Part shown: positions 32,994-41,584 of the stretch, in pieces
Layout of the letters: every line of letters starts with the position of its first letter
Numbering within the stretch: position 1 is the first letter of the stretch
Position numbers and translations under genes: made by a program
The notes under the pieces: generated by a model
What the model was told of the DNA's origin: nothing
What the model saw: the letters and a program-made list of their open reading frames with translations, nothing else
Database searches by the model: none
NCBI GenBank assembly: GCA_029936425.1
Contig: JAPYSU010000006.1
Location: 1 to 64,000, forward strand
Origin: Litorimonas sp.
GTDB taxonomy: Bacteria; Pseudomonadota; Alphaproteobacteria; Caulobacterales; Maricaulaceae
DNA: 64,000 nt
Direction: 5' to 3'

Positions 32994-34325
32994 TTAGAAG
33001 CTGACGCGTCCGCGCAATTTGACCGGAACCTGCCAACGATCATCAGACGGGACATTCGTGTCCAGATCATCTGTCCAGCGTATGCCGGTCTCGACACCAA
33101 TCGCAGTGCGCGCGCCGACCTGATATTCTGCCCCAATCACGCCTGCCGCCGTTGGAGCCCAGCCGCCTTCGATATATTGTTGTGTTTCAGTTCCGCCGGC
33201 TCCGCCGTTAAATGCCTGAGACGTTTGCGTTAAGGTTATATCATTTGTGTGTGTAAACCCACCGCTCACGCCGAGATAAGGACGTAGTCCCGTAAGACCA
33301 TTATTGAAGCCGCCGACATATTTTCGAATGCCGCCTTCAACCGTATATTGCTCCATATCCGACAGACGACCTGTTATCGGCGCTGTCACGCCGTTCTCTG
33401 TCGCGTCTCCAAGTGAGAAATCTTTTCCATCTGCTTCTGAATAACCGACCCGCGCCAGAACGGTTGTGGAGGGATTAAGGTCATATGTGGCGGCCACATC
33501 ATAACTTACGCCATTTTCAAAGGCGTCTTTATAGCTGATGGCCGGAGTTGCGGAAACCATACGGTTTGGATCGGGCTGACCATTTTCGTCCAGAGCCGGT
33601 CCCGGGCCTTTTCCTCTGAAAAGGTCTCCATCAATATCGAAACGCGTCCCTATCCCGGCTTCGAGACCGAAAGGTAGGGCCGCACTGCCATGAAATTGCT
33701 CCTGATATCCACAGCAGGCGCTTTCAACGCGAACGGGCGGTTGATAGTCACAACACACGCCATTGGCTGCATAAGGCTGCGGTACATAGATTGGCGCGCC
33801 CTGAATATTCTGAACATAGGCCCCATTTACATATTGACCGTCAGATAGCTGGGTTCCGACAACGTTTTGGCCATAAGCACTGCCCTGACCATATGCCCCT
33901 TGCACCTGGGCGCCTTGTCCATAAGTCCCTTGTCCGTAGGAGCCTTGCCCGTATGCGGCTTGCCCTTGAGCGTATCCACTTTGGCCATAGCCCTGTTGAG
34001 CATATCCCCCAATGGAAGCCCCATATCCAGCTTGGGCATATTGGGTCTGGCCATAGCCTGCCTGGGCATATTGCCCTTGTCCGTAACCGGCCTGGCTATA
34101 GTTTGCTTGTCCGTATTGAGTTTGGCCATAACCCGCATACCCATTTGTGGGGACACATCCCTGCGCGGCGTAGCTGGCAGTATAGCCATATCCTTGTGAT
34201 ATGGGCGCGCAGTCAACGCCGTAAGCGCCGCCAGCATATCCGTAATCTACTTGATGACCGCCTGAGCCGAGCCATGAACAGCCTGATAATACTACAGCAG
34301 ATAATGCGCAAATTGTGAGCCGCAT
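32994..34325 (-). CDS. outer-membrane lipoprotein with Tyr-Gly-Gln repeat domain and beta-barrel (paralogue 2)
   Basis: A 443-residue protein. The signal MRLTICALSAVVLSGC lipidates Cys16 and is followed by SWLG. Residues 63-153 are a low-complexity region of about fifteen Tyr-(Gly/Ala/Ser)-Gln units such as AGYGQ, AQYAQ and GSYGQGTYGQG. Cys-Cys pairs occur at 191-192 and 204-205. Residues about 213-443 look like a beta-barrel of the same type as its neighbours and end RGRVSF. AGGGAG sits before the ATG at 34325. Charged residues are almost absent from the repeat. Function unknown. Confidence 0.8.
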   Translation of the reverse strand: MRLTICALSAVVLSGCSWLGSGGHQVDYGYAGGAYGVDCAPISQGYGYTASYAAQGCVPTNGYAGYGQTQYGQANYSQAGYGQGQYAQAGYGQTQYAQAGYGASIGGYAQQGYGQSGYAQGQAAYGQGSYGQGTYGQGAQVQGAYGQGSAYGQNVVGTQLSDGQYVNGAYVQNIQGAPIYVPQPYAANGVCCDYQPPVRVESACCGYQEQFHGSAALPFGLEAGIGTRFDIDGDLFRGKGPGPALDENGQPDPNRMVSATPAISYKDAFENGVSYDVAATYDLNPSTTVLARVGYSEADGKDFSLGDATENGVTAPITGRLSDMEQYTVEGGIRKYVGGFNNGLTGLRPYLGVSGGFTHTNDITLTQTSQAFNGGAGGTETQQYIEGGWAPTAAGVIGAEYQVGARTAIGVETGIRWTDDLDTNVPSDDRWQVPVKLRGRVSF

Positions 34326-34468
34326 GTCGGTCTCCCTCTTCCCAAAACTGGTTTTGTTCTGTCCCACTTTAAAACAGCTTATGCTTAAGAAAGGGTTTTC
34401 AAATCGGAAACAAAGTCTTAATTTTTCAATTATTTACAAGGTTAATTGCGGCCAATGACCGTATTTGG

Positions 34469-35779
34469 TTAGAAGTTGTAGCTGCCGCGAATTGTCAGCG
34501 GAACGGCAATATTTGTATCGCCCTTTTCATCATTTGTGTATTTCCGCGCACCTTCAAACCGAAGTCCGGTTTCAAAAGCCAGTCCGACTTTCGGGGTTAC
34601 TTGCCACTCAACGCCAGCATTAAGCTGACCCGACGGCACCCACTGACTGTCATACAGTTCGACCCGCGTTTCATTGCCGTCAATGTTGTAAAACTGCGTG
34701 TCTTCTCCGTCAGGATTATTAAAGGCCTGTTCGTATGATCTCTGACGCTGATCTGTAGTGTAGGATACCGCATTGTAATGCGACGCCCCTACGGAGGCTC
34801 CCACAAAAGGTGTGACAGTATTCAGCCCGCCTGACTTGTTTAATGAGTTGAAATAATGACGCCCGCCGACTTCTAAGTCGTAACGCTTCATGTCGGAAAA
34901 ATCTGCCGAGAAACGAGCAATCTCTTCGTCAGGCACGAAGGCCGCACTTCCGACAGGCGCTCCAAGAGGGGTGCCGTCATCTTCAAATTCCTGCGTCACG
35001 GTATCCTCGTAAATCGTTGCATTTACGGTTCCGACTGTTCCGGTTTTACCTTCCGAGCTGGTGTAACCAGCGCTGGCAAAAAGAGTGTTTCTCTTTGACA
35101 CGATAAATTCGCCGCCGATTGCGACGCGCGTGGGGGTTGACCAAGCATCATCGAAAGAGACTGTCGGTTCATGCACGCTATCGAAAAGTGCTCCGCTACT
35201 TCTATCTCTTGGTCCTGCGGTATAGGTTGTGGTCGTGACAGATCCACCAGAGACGGAGCCCTCTATCCGGCCTTCGTTAAACTCATTCGGGTCATAACCG
35301 AAAGTCGGGTTTGTCGGATTGCCGGTTTCCGGGTTTGTCGGAAAGGTGGCATAATCCAGCACATCCCCCTGAAAGCTTTTCTCCGCGCCAAGGCTTAAAG
35401 AGCCGCGAAATTTAGGCTTGCGGAGCTGCGGAGCGCGAGCCTGATAGTTTGCGCCTTGGTGGGCCGCAGATCCGACATGGGAACCATATCCGCCCGTCGT
35501 ATAACTGGGCTGTCCGAATTGCGGCTCTTGCGGAAATCCGTTTGTCGCCCCGTATTGAGAGGTCGCAACAGTCACGGCGGCCGGATCACATCCTTGGGGA
35601 ACAGCTGAACGTGCCGTGTAAACCTGGCAGGGATCATAAGCGCTTTGCGCCTGATAGGCTCCATAATGACCCTTTTGGCCATATGAGCTCTGTTTATGAT
35701 GAGAGCTTCCTGTCAGCCCTCCCAACCAAGAACAGCCTGACAAAGCAAGCGCTGACACTGCACATATAACAAGACGCAT
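34469..35779 (-). CDS. outer-membrane lipoprotein with C-terminal beta-barrel (paralogue 3)
   Basis: A 436-residue protein with the shared signal MRLVICAVSALALSGC (Cys16) and SWLGG. Residues 25-110 form a Tyr/Gln/Ser/His-rich linker that resembles a degraded form of the repeat in paralogue 2 (QSSYGQKGHYGAYQAQ). The barrel follows from about residue 120, with strands such as RVAIGGEFIVSKRNTLFASAGYTS, and ends RGSYNF. AGGGGG precedes the start. The three genes are in tandem on one strand and each is probably transcribed separately, since terminators follow the other two. Confidence 0.78.
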   Translation of the reverse strand: MRLVICAVSALALSGCSWLGGLTGSSHHKQSSYGQKGHYGAYQAQSAYDPCQVYTARSAVPQGCDPAAVTVATSQYGATNGFPQEPQFGQPSYTTGGYGSHVGSAAHQGANYQARAPQLRKPKFRGSLSLGAEKSFQGDVLDYATFPTNPETGNPTNPTFGYDPNEFNEGRIEGSVSGGSVTTTTYTAGPRDRSSGALFDSVHEPTVSFDDAWSTPTRVAIGGEFIVSKRNTLFASAGYTSSEGKTGTVGTVNATIYEDTVTQEFEDDGTPLGAPVGSAAFVPDEEIARFSADFSDMKRYDLEVGGRHYFNSLNKSGGLNTVTPFVGASVGASHYNAVSYTTDQRQRSYEQAFNNPDGEDTQFYNIDGNETRVELYDSQWVPSGQLNAGVEWQVTPKVGLAFETGLRFEGARKYTNDEKGDTNIAVPLTIRGSYNF

Positions 35780-35908
35780 GAAACATCCCCCTCAAATACA
35801 GGCTCCCGAAAAAAGACGGAATCCTGACTATGGTTAATGAAGCAATGCCCTGTTTTGCTTAACAAGCCGTTTAAGAGATGGATTTTTTAGCGGTTATTTA
35901 ATCAAACC

Positions 35909-36256
35909 TTACAGCAGGTCTTTCACATTTTCCGGTGGCCGGCCCATGATCGCTTTCTTTCCGCGGACAACGATAGGGCGTTCCAGAAGTTTGGGATTAT
36001 CAACAATGGCCTGAAGCAGGGTTGCCGGGTCCGTCTCGTTTTTGAGGCCCATTTCTTTATAAACGGCTTCGCCTTTACGCATGATATCCTGTGGATCGCC
36101 AACGCCTAGCCGAGTCATGAGGGTCTGAATATCTGACGCGCTCAGCGGATCTTCGAGATATTTCACAACAGTGGGTTCATAACCGGCCTCTTCAATCAGG
36201 GCCAATGTCTGCCGAGATTTGGAACAACGCGGATTGTGGTAGATGGTAATTTCCAT
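35909..36256 (-). CDS. arsC: arsenate reductase (glutaredoxin-type ArsC)
   Basis: A 115-residue thioredoxin-fold enzyme. The active-site CSKS places the catalytic cysteine at C11, with the family blocks YHNPRCSKSRQTLALI, LLERPIVVRGKKA and the terminal GRPPENV. This matches glutaredoxin-dependent arsenate reductase, which converts arsenate to arsenite. No arsB, acr3 or arsR lies beside it, so a general thiol-redox role cannot be excluded. GAGG precedes the ATG. Confidence 0.9.
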   Translation of the reverse strand: MEITIYHNPRCSKSRQTLALIEEAGYEPTVVKYLEDPLSASDIQTLMTRLGVGDPQDIMRKGEAVYKEMGLKNETDPATLLQAIVDNPKLLERPIVVRGKKAIMGRPPENVKDLL

Positions 36257-36318
36257 GGAGAGCCTCGTGATGTCAGATGCGTGTTGATTTCACCCCCTCA
36301 TAACGTCATGACGGGATA

Positions 36319-37140
36319 ATGAAAACGGTTTTGGTAATATCCTCTTTTGTGGCGAGCAGTCGAGTCGGCGCCACCGCCAGCGCCTTCTGCTTGCGGCGGC
36401 TAGGCATTGAGACCGTGGTTTTGCCAACCACGCTGATGGGGCGGCACCCCGGATGGGGGCCGCCCGGCGGCGGTCCGACACAGCTTGCCCAACTCGAAGA
36501 CATGTGGGACGCCATCAAGAAACAGGGCATTAAATTCGACGGCGTCCTCTCAGGATATATGGGGCATATTGATCATGTCGGATTGAGCGCGCGTATCATC
36601 GGCGATATCAAAGCGGATAATCCAGACGCCAGAATTCTGATTGACCCGGTTCTCGGCGATAACGGCGCGCTTTATATACCCCAAGACCGCGCGCAATCAA
36701 TCCGAACGAAGCTCCTCCCCCTGGCCGACATTTTGACGCCAAATGTCTGGGAATTATCTTATCTGACAGGAGAAAACCCTGACAGCGTCAAAGCGATTGC
36801 AAAGTCCGCGAAAGCCTGGACCGCCGATGTCCTTGTCACCTCTGTCCCCATCCAGGCCGAGATTGGCGCCCTATTGGTCACACCCGAAGAGATCTCACTC
36901 GTCCAGCACAGAAAGTTTGATAAAGTTCCTCATGGCGGCGGAGACGCCTTGGCTGCAACTTATCTGGCACATAATCTTCTGGGTTTATCGCCCTGCCAAG
37001 CCTTGGAACTTTCTGTTTCCTCGATATTTGATGTCATGTCTGCCGCTATTAAGCTGGAGACAGGCGAGCTTCCGCTCGTACGTAAACAAGACGCGCTCAT
37101 TGAGGCGTCGCCCCTTAAGAGTAAAAAGATAGACTTATGA
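36319..37140 (+). CDS. pyridoxal kinase (PdxY/PdxK-like)
   Basis: A 273-residue ribokinase-fold enzyme that phosphorylates pyridoxal and related B6 vitamers. Typical segments are VLVISSFVASSRVGATASAF, LSGYMGHIDHV, ILIDPVLGDNGALY and the ATP-site motif HGGGDALAATYLAH, which contains the catalytic aspartate. It is the first gene of a run in which each gene overlaps the next by ATGA. The downstream partners are a serine hydrolase and two thioesterases, with no obvious B6 link. Confidence 0.9.
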   Translation: MKTVLVISSFVASSRVGATASAFCLRRLGIETVVLPTTLMGRHPGWGPPGGGPTQLAQLEDMWDAIKKQGIKFDGVLSGYMGHIDHVGLSARIIGDIKADNPDARILIDPVLGDNGALYIPQDRAQSIRTKLLPLADILTPNVWELSYLTGENPDSVKAIAKSAKAWTADVLVTSVPIQAEIGALLVTPEEISLVQHRKFDKVPHGGGDALAATYLAHNLLGLSPCQALELSVSSIFDVMSAAIKLETGELPLVRKQDALIEASPLKSKKIDL

Positions 37141-38285
37141 GCGAAACGCCTTTTGATATATTTTCCATTGAGGGTCTGCAGCCTGCAGTCGACGCTTTTA
37201 AAACCAATTTCAAGGAAACAGATGAAATTGGCGCCCAATTCTGTCTGATGAAAAACGGGGAAACCTTACTTGACCTGAAAGGCGGTTGGAGTGACCGTCA
37301 GAAAACCCTGCCGGTTCAGGACGATACTCTGTTCAGTGTTTTCTCTTCCGGGAAAGCCGTTGCCGCTCTGGTCATCGCCTGGCTCGCCGAGGAAGACCGG
37401 CTCGGATATGAACAACCTGTTTCCACGCTCTGGCCTGACTTTGCCCAACACGGCAAAGGAGACCTGACGATTGCGCAGATGATGTCCCATCAGTCCGGAC
37501 TGCCAGGGATTTCCGATATGGGCTGGAGTCCGGAGGATTGGTTTGACTGGGAGAAAACGGTCAAAACACTTGCGGCGCAAAAACCGATTTTTGAGCCCGG
37601 AACGCAAACCGGATACCACCCGGTGACTTATGGTTTTCTCGCCGGAGAGATCGCCCGACTTGCAGATGAACCTCAGCGCCACCTTGGCCGGATTTTACGC
37701 GAAGAACTGGCAGAGCCTTGCGGCGCGGATGTCTGGATTGGTTTGCCCGCGAGCGAGCATGAACGGTGCGCTCAGATTGCCAAGCCGAAAGCGATGGCTG
37801 ACCTCGGCGAAATGAACGCGGCAACAAAAGCCGCCTTTATGAGCAAAGCCGCCTCTCCGGGCGGCAAAGGAGCCGCCGCCTGGCGCGAGGCACAGCTGGC
37901 CGGGTCGAACTGTCATGCAACCGCCAAAGGTCTTGCCACTTTAATGCAGATCGCCGTCAATGGCCGCTGCGGAGACACAGCTGTACTCAGCGAAGATATT
38001 CTGTCCGCCTTTCGACAAAAACGTATAGGCGGAGACGATCTTGTCCTTCCGTTTGAGATTAATTTCGCCGCCGGGGTCATGCTTAATACGCCCAATTATT
38101 TTTACGGCCCCAGTGACGAGACTGTCGGGCATAGCGGCTGGGGAGGATCCTGTCTGTTTGCGGACCCCAAAACCGGACTTCACGGCGCTTATGTCATGAA
38201 CCGCCAGCATAACACATTGCTCGGAGACGAGCGCCCCCGCCGTCTTATCGACGCTGCCTATGATGCTTTAGGATTATCAAAATGA
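37137..38285 (+). CDS. serine beta-lactamase-like hydrolase (EstB family)
   Basis: A 382-residue class C beta-lactamase-fold esterase or peptidase. The S-x-x-K motif is S70-S71-G72-K73 in FSVFSSGKAVAAL. The fold continues with MMSHQSGLPGI and the C-terminal GHSGWGGSCLFADP, which carries the KTG-equivalent HSG. There is no signal peptide, so it is probably a cytosolic esterase rather than a secreted beta-lactamase. It overlaps both neighbours by 4 bp. Confidence 0.88.
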   Translation: MSETPFDIFSIEGLQPAVDAFKTNFKETDEIGAQFCLMKNGETLLDLKGGWSDRQKTLPVQDDTLFSVFSSGKAVAALVIAWLAEEDRLGYEQPVSTLWPDFAQHGKGDLTIAQMMSHQSGLPGISDMGWSPEDWFDWEKTVKTLAAQKPIFEPGTQTGYHPVTYGFLAGEIARLADEPQRHLGRILREELAEPCGADVWIGLPASEHERCAQIAKPKAMADLGEMNAATKAAFMSKAASPGGKGAAAWREAQLAGSNCHATAKGLATLMQIAVNGRCGDTAVLSEDILSAFRQKRIGGDDLVLPFEINFAAGVMLNTPNYFYGPSDETVGHSGWGGSCLFADPKTGLHGAYVMNRQHNTLLGDERPRRLIDAAYDALGLSK

Positions 38286-38740
38286 GTGACAAGATATTAG
38301 AGCGCCTCTGGGAAATGGGGCCTACATTTATTTCCGGAACGCCTCACGCTGAAAAACTCGGAATGAAATTCGTTGCGGTCGATAAGGGACGGGCCACCAT
38401 GTCTCTGCCCTATAATAAAGACCTGATCGGCGATACAAACACAGGCGTCCTGCATGGCGGCGCAGTTACGACTTTGTTGGACCAGGCGTCCGGACTAGCG
38501 GCGCTGGCGGGATTCGAAACCCTTGGCGCGACCGCCACTTTATCGCTTCGGATTGATTATATGCGCGCGGCCACGCCGGAAAAAACCATCATCGCCCAAG
38601 CCCATTGCTATAAAGCCACAAAACATGTCGCCTTTATTCGGGCCGTCGCCCATGACGGTGATGAAGATGACCCGGTCGCAACAGCGCAAGCCTGTTTCAT
38701 GGCGACCGGCCCGCGCATCAAAGCGGAGGATATCAAATGA
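38282..38740 (+). CDS. PaaI-family hotdog thioesterase
   Basis: A 152-residue hotdog-fold protein. The motif NTGVLHGGAVTTLLDQASGLAA matches the PaaI active site, in which the loop HGG and an acidic residue of the central helix act on acyl-CoA thioesters. The strand SLRIDYMRAATPEKTIIAQA follows. It overlaps the beta-lactamase-like gene and the second thioesterase gene by ATGA. The two tandem copies probably form a heteromeric or dual-specificity pair (inference). Confidence 0.9.
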   Translation: MSDKILERLWEMGPTFISGTPHAEKLGMKFVAVDKGRATMSLPYNKDLIGDTNTGVLHGGAVTTLLDQASGLAALAGFETLGATATLSLRIDYMRAATPEKTIIAQAHCYKATKHVAFIRAVAHDGDEDDPVATAQACFMATGPRIKAEDIK

Positions 38741-39189
38741 GCCGCCCTCAAAACGCCCCAAAGAACTCAGCTGACCCGTCCAAGTCCCACCCGGATGTTC
38801 GAGAGCTTCTGGAGTCCATTCCCTACGCCCAGACCCTGGGGGTGAGGCCTTTCTTCATGGGCGAGGAATTCACGCTAATTCTGCCTTATAAACTGGATAA
38901 CATTGGCAATCCGACCCTGCCCGCCCTTCATGGGGGCGGGATTGGAGGCTTTATGGAAGTTTGCGCGATTGCGCAGCTCATAATGGGGAGTCAGGCTGAA
39001 ACTTTTCCAAAACCGATAGGGATCAGTATTGATTATTTGCGCCGCGGCAAACCGATCGAAACCTATGCCCGCGCGGATATATTTAAACAGGGCAGCCGTG
39101 TTGCAAATGTCCGCGTCCGGGCCTGGCAGGAAAGCTATGATGCGCCTATTGCAACCCTCCATGGCCATTTCCTGACGGCAGCCGGATAG
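38737..39189 (+). CDS. PaaI-family hotdog thioesterase, second copy
   Basis: A 150-residue hotdog protein diverged from its neighbour. The loop is LPALHGGGIGGFMEVCAIAQLI, in which the acidic helix position is Glu rather than Asp, followed by SIDYLRRGKPIETYARAD. It is the last gene of the four-gene overlapping run starting at the pyridoxal kinase. The substrate is unknown. The changed catalytic neighbourhood suggests a different acyl preference. Confidence 0.87.
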   Translation: MSRPQNAPKNSADPSKSHPDVRELLESIPYAQTLGVRPFFMGEEFTLILPYKLDNIGNPTLPALHGGGIGGFMEVCAIAQLIMGSQAETFPKPIGISIDYLRRGKPIETYARADIFKQGSRVANVRVRAWQESYDAPIATLHGHFLTAAG

Positions 39190-39233
39190 AATTTAAAGTC
39201 TTTACGCCAAGCTGCTCATTTACTTTAGGACTA

Positions 39234-40664
39234 TCAATTATCTGCTTTGGACAAAGGAATCGTAAGGGTCGCCACCAGTCCCGTCTTGGACCAGTCATAG
39301 GTCATTTCACCGGACAGTTTCTTGGTCATGGTATCGATCAGCCTGCTACCGAAACCGTTCTTTTCGGGAGGGTTTGATCCTTTTTCAGACTGCTCTTTCC
39401 AGATTATCTTGAGCCTATCGTCTGGCTCAACGGACCATGACACGGACACACTGGAATGTTCGCTGGATAAGCCCCCATATTTGACAGCATTTGTCGATAA
39501 TTCGTGGAATATAAGACCCAGGGCGGACATATAGGTTGAATCCAGAGCCACGGAGTCGCCAGAAAATTTAATACGGTCATCAGCAGAATAGGTCGCGAAA
39601 ATGACTTCAAAAAATTTGTGCAGTGAGGTTTCCACATGCAGACCCAGACCATTGGTGAGTTCATGCGCTTTTGCCAAAGACATAATGCGTTCGCGTGTTA
39701 TTTTTGCCGCTTCCTGAGCGGACTCCGTTTCGCGTCCGCCCATAGAAACCAAAGCGGAAATCACAGCAAATAGATTACCAATTCTGTGATTCAGTTCACG
39801 GGCTGTCAATTCGATCTGTTCTTTGGCCTTTACCAGACCTTCTTCATGATTTTTCTCTGTGGTGATGTCATAATTCACCCCGATGAGATGTTTCTCCCCC
39901 TTACCTTCGAACCCATCGGATGATCTTGCAATGCCAAGAAGCCATCGCACATTGCCAGAGGTTTCAATCACTCTAAATTTCTCTTTAAACTCGTAATTTG
40001 AGTCTGAAAGGGCCTGCGACATGCTTTTGGAAACGCGCTTGGCATCATCCGGATGTATACGGTTCATTATGACTTCCAGGTCTACTTCCTCCCCTGACGT
40101 CGTCTCTAGGTCGAACAGATTATTGACCTGCTCATCAATCTTGCTTTTCTGGCTTTCCGGATAATATTCCCAGACGCCTATATTGGCGAAGGCCAGGGCT
40201 TGTTTCCGGCGCATTTCATTAAAGGCGGTTTTTTCGGTAATATCCCATTGAGATCCAAAAAAGAATCTTAGCGTTCCGTCTTTGTCGAAAATAGGCCCTA
40301 GATGAAGGGCGTTTACAAACGATGATCCATCTTTGCGATAATTCAGAAGTTCAACAACAGTATTGCTTCGGTTCTTAATGGCATCTCGAATTTTTTCGAC
40401 GGCCATGGTTTCAGATTTGGCGCCTTGCAGAAAACGGCAATTTCGTCCCAAAATCTCGCTTTCACTATAACCCGTTAACGCAACAAAAGCGTCATTGGCG
40501 AAAACGATGGGATTGTCCTCTTGTGCAGGATCCGTCAGGCAAACCGCAAGACGGCCTTGTGACATCGCCAAATTGAAAAGGGTTTCAGATTCGGCGTCGA
40601 ATTCATATGCTGGGGCATTTCTCTGAAAGTTTTCAAAACTTTCATTCTCTATTTTTTTATCCAT
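39234..40664 (-). CDS. blue-light (LOV) sensor histidine kinase, HWE family
   Basis: A 476-residue soluble sensor kinase. Residues about 30-145 are a LOV domain with the flavin-adduct motif GRNCRFLQG (C76), so it should bind FMN and respond to blue light. A second PAS domain covers about 155-272. The HWE kinase core has phospho-acceptor H293 in ELNHRIGN, the N-box ELSTNAVKYG and the W-x-E signature in IIWKEQ. No membrane segment. HWE kinases commonly feed the alphaproteobacterial general stress pathway. A FATGUY-type regulator lies about 3.5 kb away. No clear ribosome site. Confidence 0.93.
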   Translation of the reverse strand: MDKKIENESFENFQRNAPAYEFDAESETLFNLAMSQGRLAVCLTDPAQEDNPIVFANDAFVALTGYSESEILGRNCRFLQGAKSETMAVEKIRDAIKNRSNTVVELLNYRKDGSSFVNALHLGPIFDKDGTLRFFFGSQWDITEKTAFNEMRRKQALAFANIGVWEYYPESQKSKIDEQVNNLFDLETTSGEEVDLEVIMNRIHPDDAKRVSKSMSQALSDSNYEFKEKFRVIETSGNVRWLLGIARSSDGFEGKGEKHLIGVNYDITTEKNHEEGLVKAKEQIELTARELNHRIGNLFAVISALVSMGGRETESAQEAAKITRERIMSLAKAHELTNGLGLHVETSLHKFFEVIFATYSADDRIKFSGDSVALDSTYMSALGLIFHELSTNAVKYGGLSSEHSSVSVSWSVEPDDRLKIIWKEQSEKGSNPPEKNGFGSRLIDTMTKKLSGEMTYDWSKTGLVATLTIPLSKADN

Positions 40665-40756
40665 AGCAGGAGCGTCATATTTGTTATTAAATGCTTTGTT
40701 TTATTTTAAATGAAGCCTTCCCCGGGCATGTCAACTCTTGAATAACTCTCTGTCAT

Positions 40757-40807
40757 TGTAAAAACAAGTGATGAGCCTCAAATTTAGAATTTCCCATTGT
40801 TTTTACA
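40757..40807. repeat. 11-bp inverted repeat between the LOV kinase and RNase D genes
   Basis: TGTAAAAACAA (40757-40767) and TTGTTTTTACA (40797-40807) are perfect inverted copies separated by 29 bp, centred in the divergent promoter region. The spacing suits two bound dimers or looping rather than an RNA terminator. Confidence 0.45.
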
Positions 40808-40870
40808 TCTGCGATTGAATAGGCCCGCCCATAGACGGGTTATCGCAAATGTATGACAGGGAAAAGATGT

Positions 40871-41500
40871 ATGAGCGTTCATTTTCATAAAGGGGATATC
40901 CCTTCTAATATTGAGTTCGGCAAGACCATTGCCGTGGATACCGAAACGCAAGGACTTTCCCTTGTGCGGGACAAACTCTGTCTTGTGCAACTCTCCAGCG
41001 GAGACGGCGAGGCCCATATCGTTCAAATGAATCGCGACACTTATGATGCACCGAATTTAAAAGCTCTGCTCTCCAACCCCGAAGTTGAAACACTTTATCA
41101 CTTTGCCCGATTTGACGTCGCTATATTGAAGCGCGATCTGGGGGTAGATGTTGGCCCTGTATTTTGCACCAAAATTGCCTCTGGCTTGGTGCGGACCTAT
41201 ACAGATCGGCATGGCCTCAAGGACATCTGCAAAGAACTTTTAAATGTCGATTTATCAAAACAGCAACAAAGTTCCGACTGGGCCTCTGACGAGCTGTCTG
41301 AAGCTCAGCTAAGCTATGCCGCGTCTGATGTATTGTACCTGCACCAGTTAAAGACCATTTTATCAGCCAGACTCATGCGCGAAAACCGATATGATATGGC
41401 CAAAGCCTGTTTTGACTTCTTGCCCACGCGGGCTGCTCTGGATCTGGGCGGATGGCATGACGTGGATATTTTCTCCCATAGAATGCGCCGGGCCGATTAA
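40871..41500 (+). CDS. rnd: ribonuclease D-like 3'-5' exonuclease
   Basis: A 209-residue DEDDy exonuclease. The motifs are DTETQGL (Exo I), YHFARFDVAIL (Exo II) and YAASDVLYL (Exo III with the Tyr). It lacks the HRDC domain of full-length RNase D, as is common for the short alphaproteobacterial form next to the lpt genes. It would trim 3' ends of tRNA or other RNA. AGGGAAAAGATGT leads to the ATG at 40871. An earlier in-frame ATG at 40853 is less well placed. Confidence 0.92.
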   Translation: MSVHFHKGDIPSNIEFGKTIAVDTETQGLSLVRDKLCLVQLSSGDGEAHIVQMNRDTYDAPNLKALLSNPEVETLYHFARFDVAILKRDLGVDVGPVFCTKIASGLVRTYTDRHGLKDICKELLNVDLSKQQQSSDWASDELSEAQLSYAASDVLYLHQLKTILSARLMRENRYDMAKACFDFLPTRAALDLGGWHDVDIFSHRMRRAD

Positions 41501-41584
41501 GACCTGAGAAACTGCCTTAACAAGTCGTCATTTGCAGGATTTCCTCCTACACTTTGCATTTGCTCTGCCCTATAGCGTTAAACC

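Noticed and set aside
35859..35874. TTAA pair upstream of the third lipoprotein/barrel gene as a CtrA box
   Set aside because: The spacer is 8 bp, not 7, which puts the half-sites out of register with the CtrA consensus.
37137..38285. Antibiotic-resistance beta-lactamase
   Set aside because: The protein has the S-x-x-K fold but no signal peptide, and it sits in a metabolic operon, so an intracellular esterase or peptidase is more likely.
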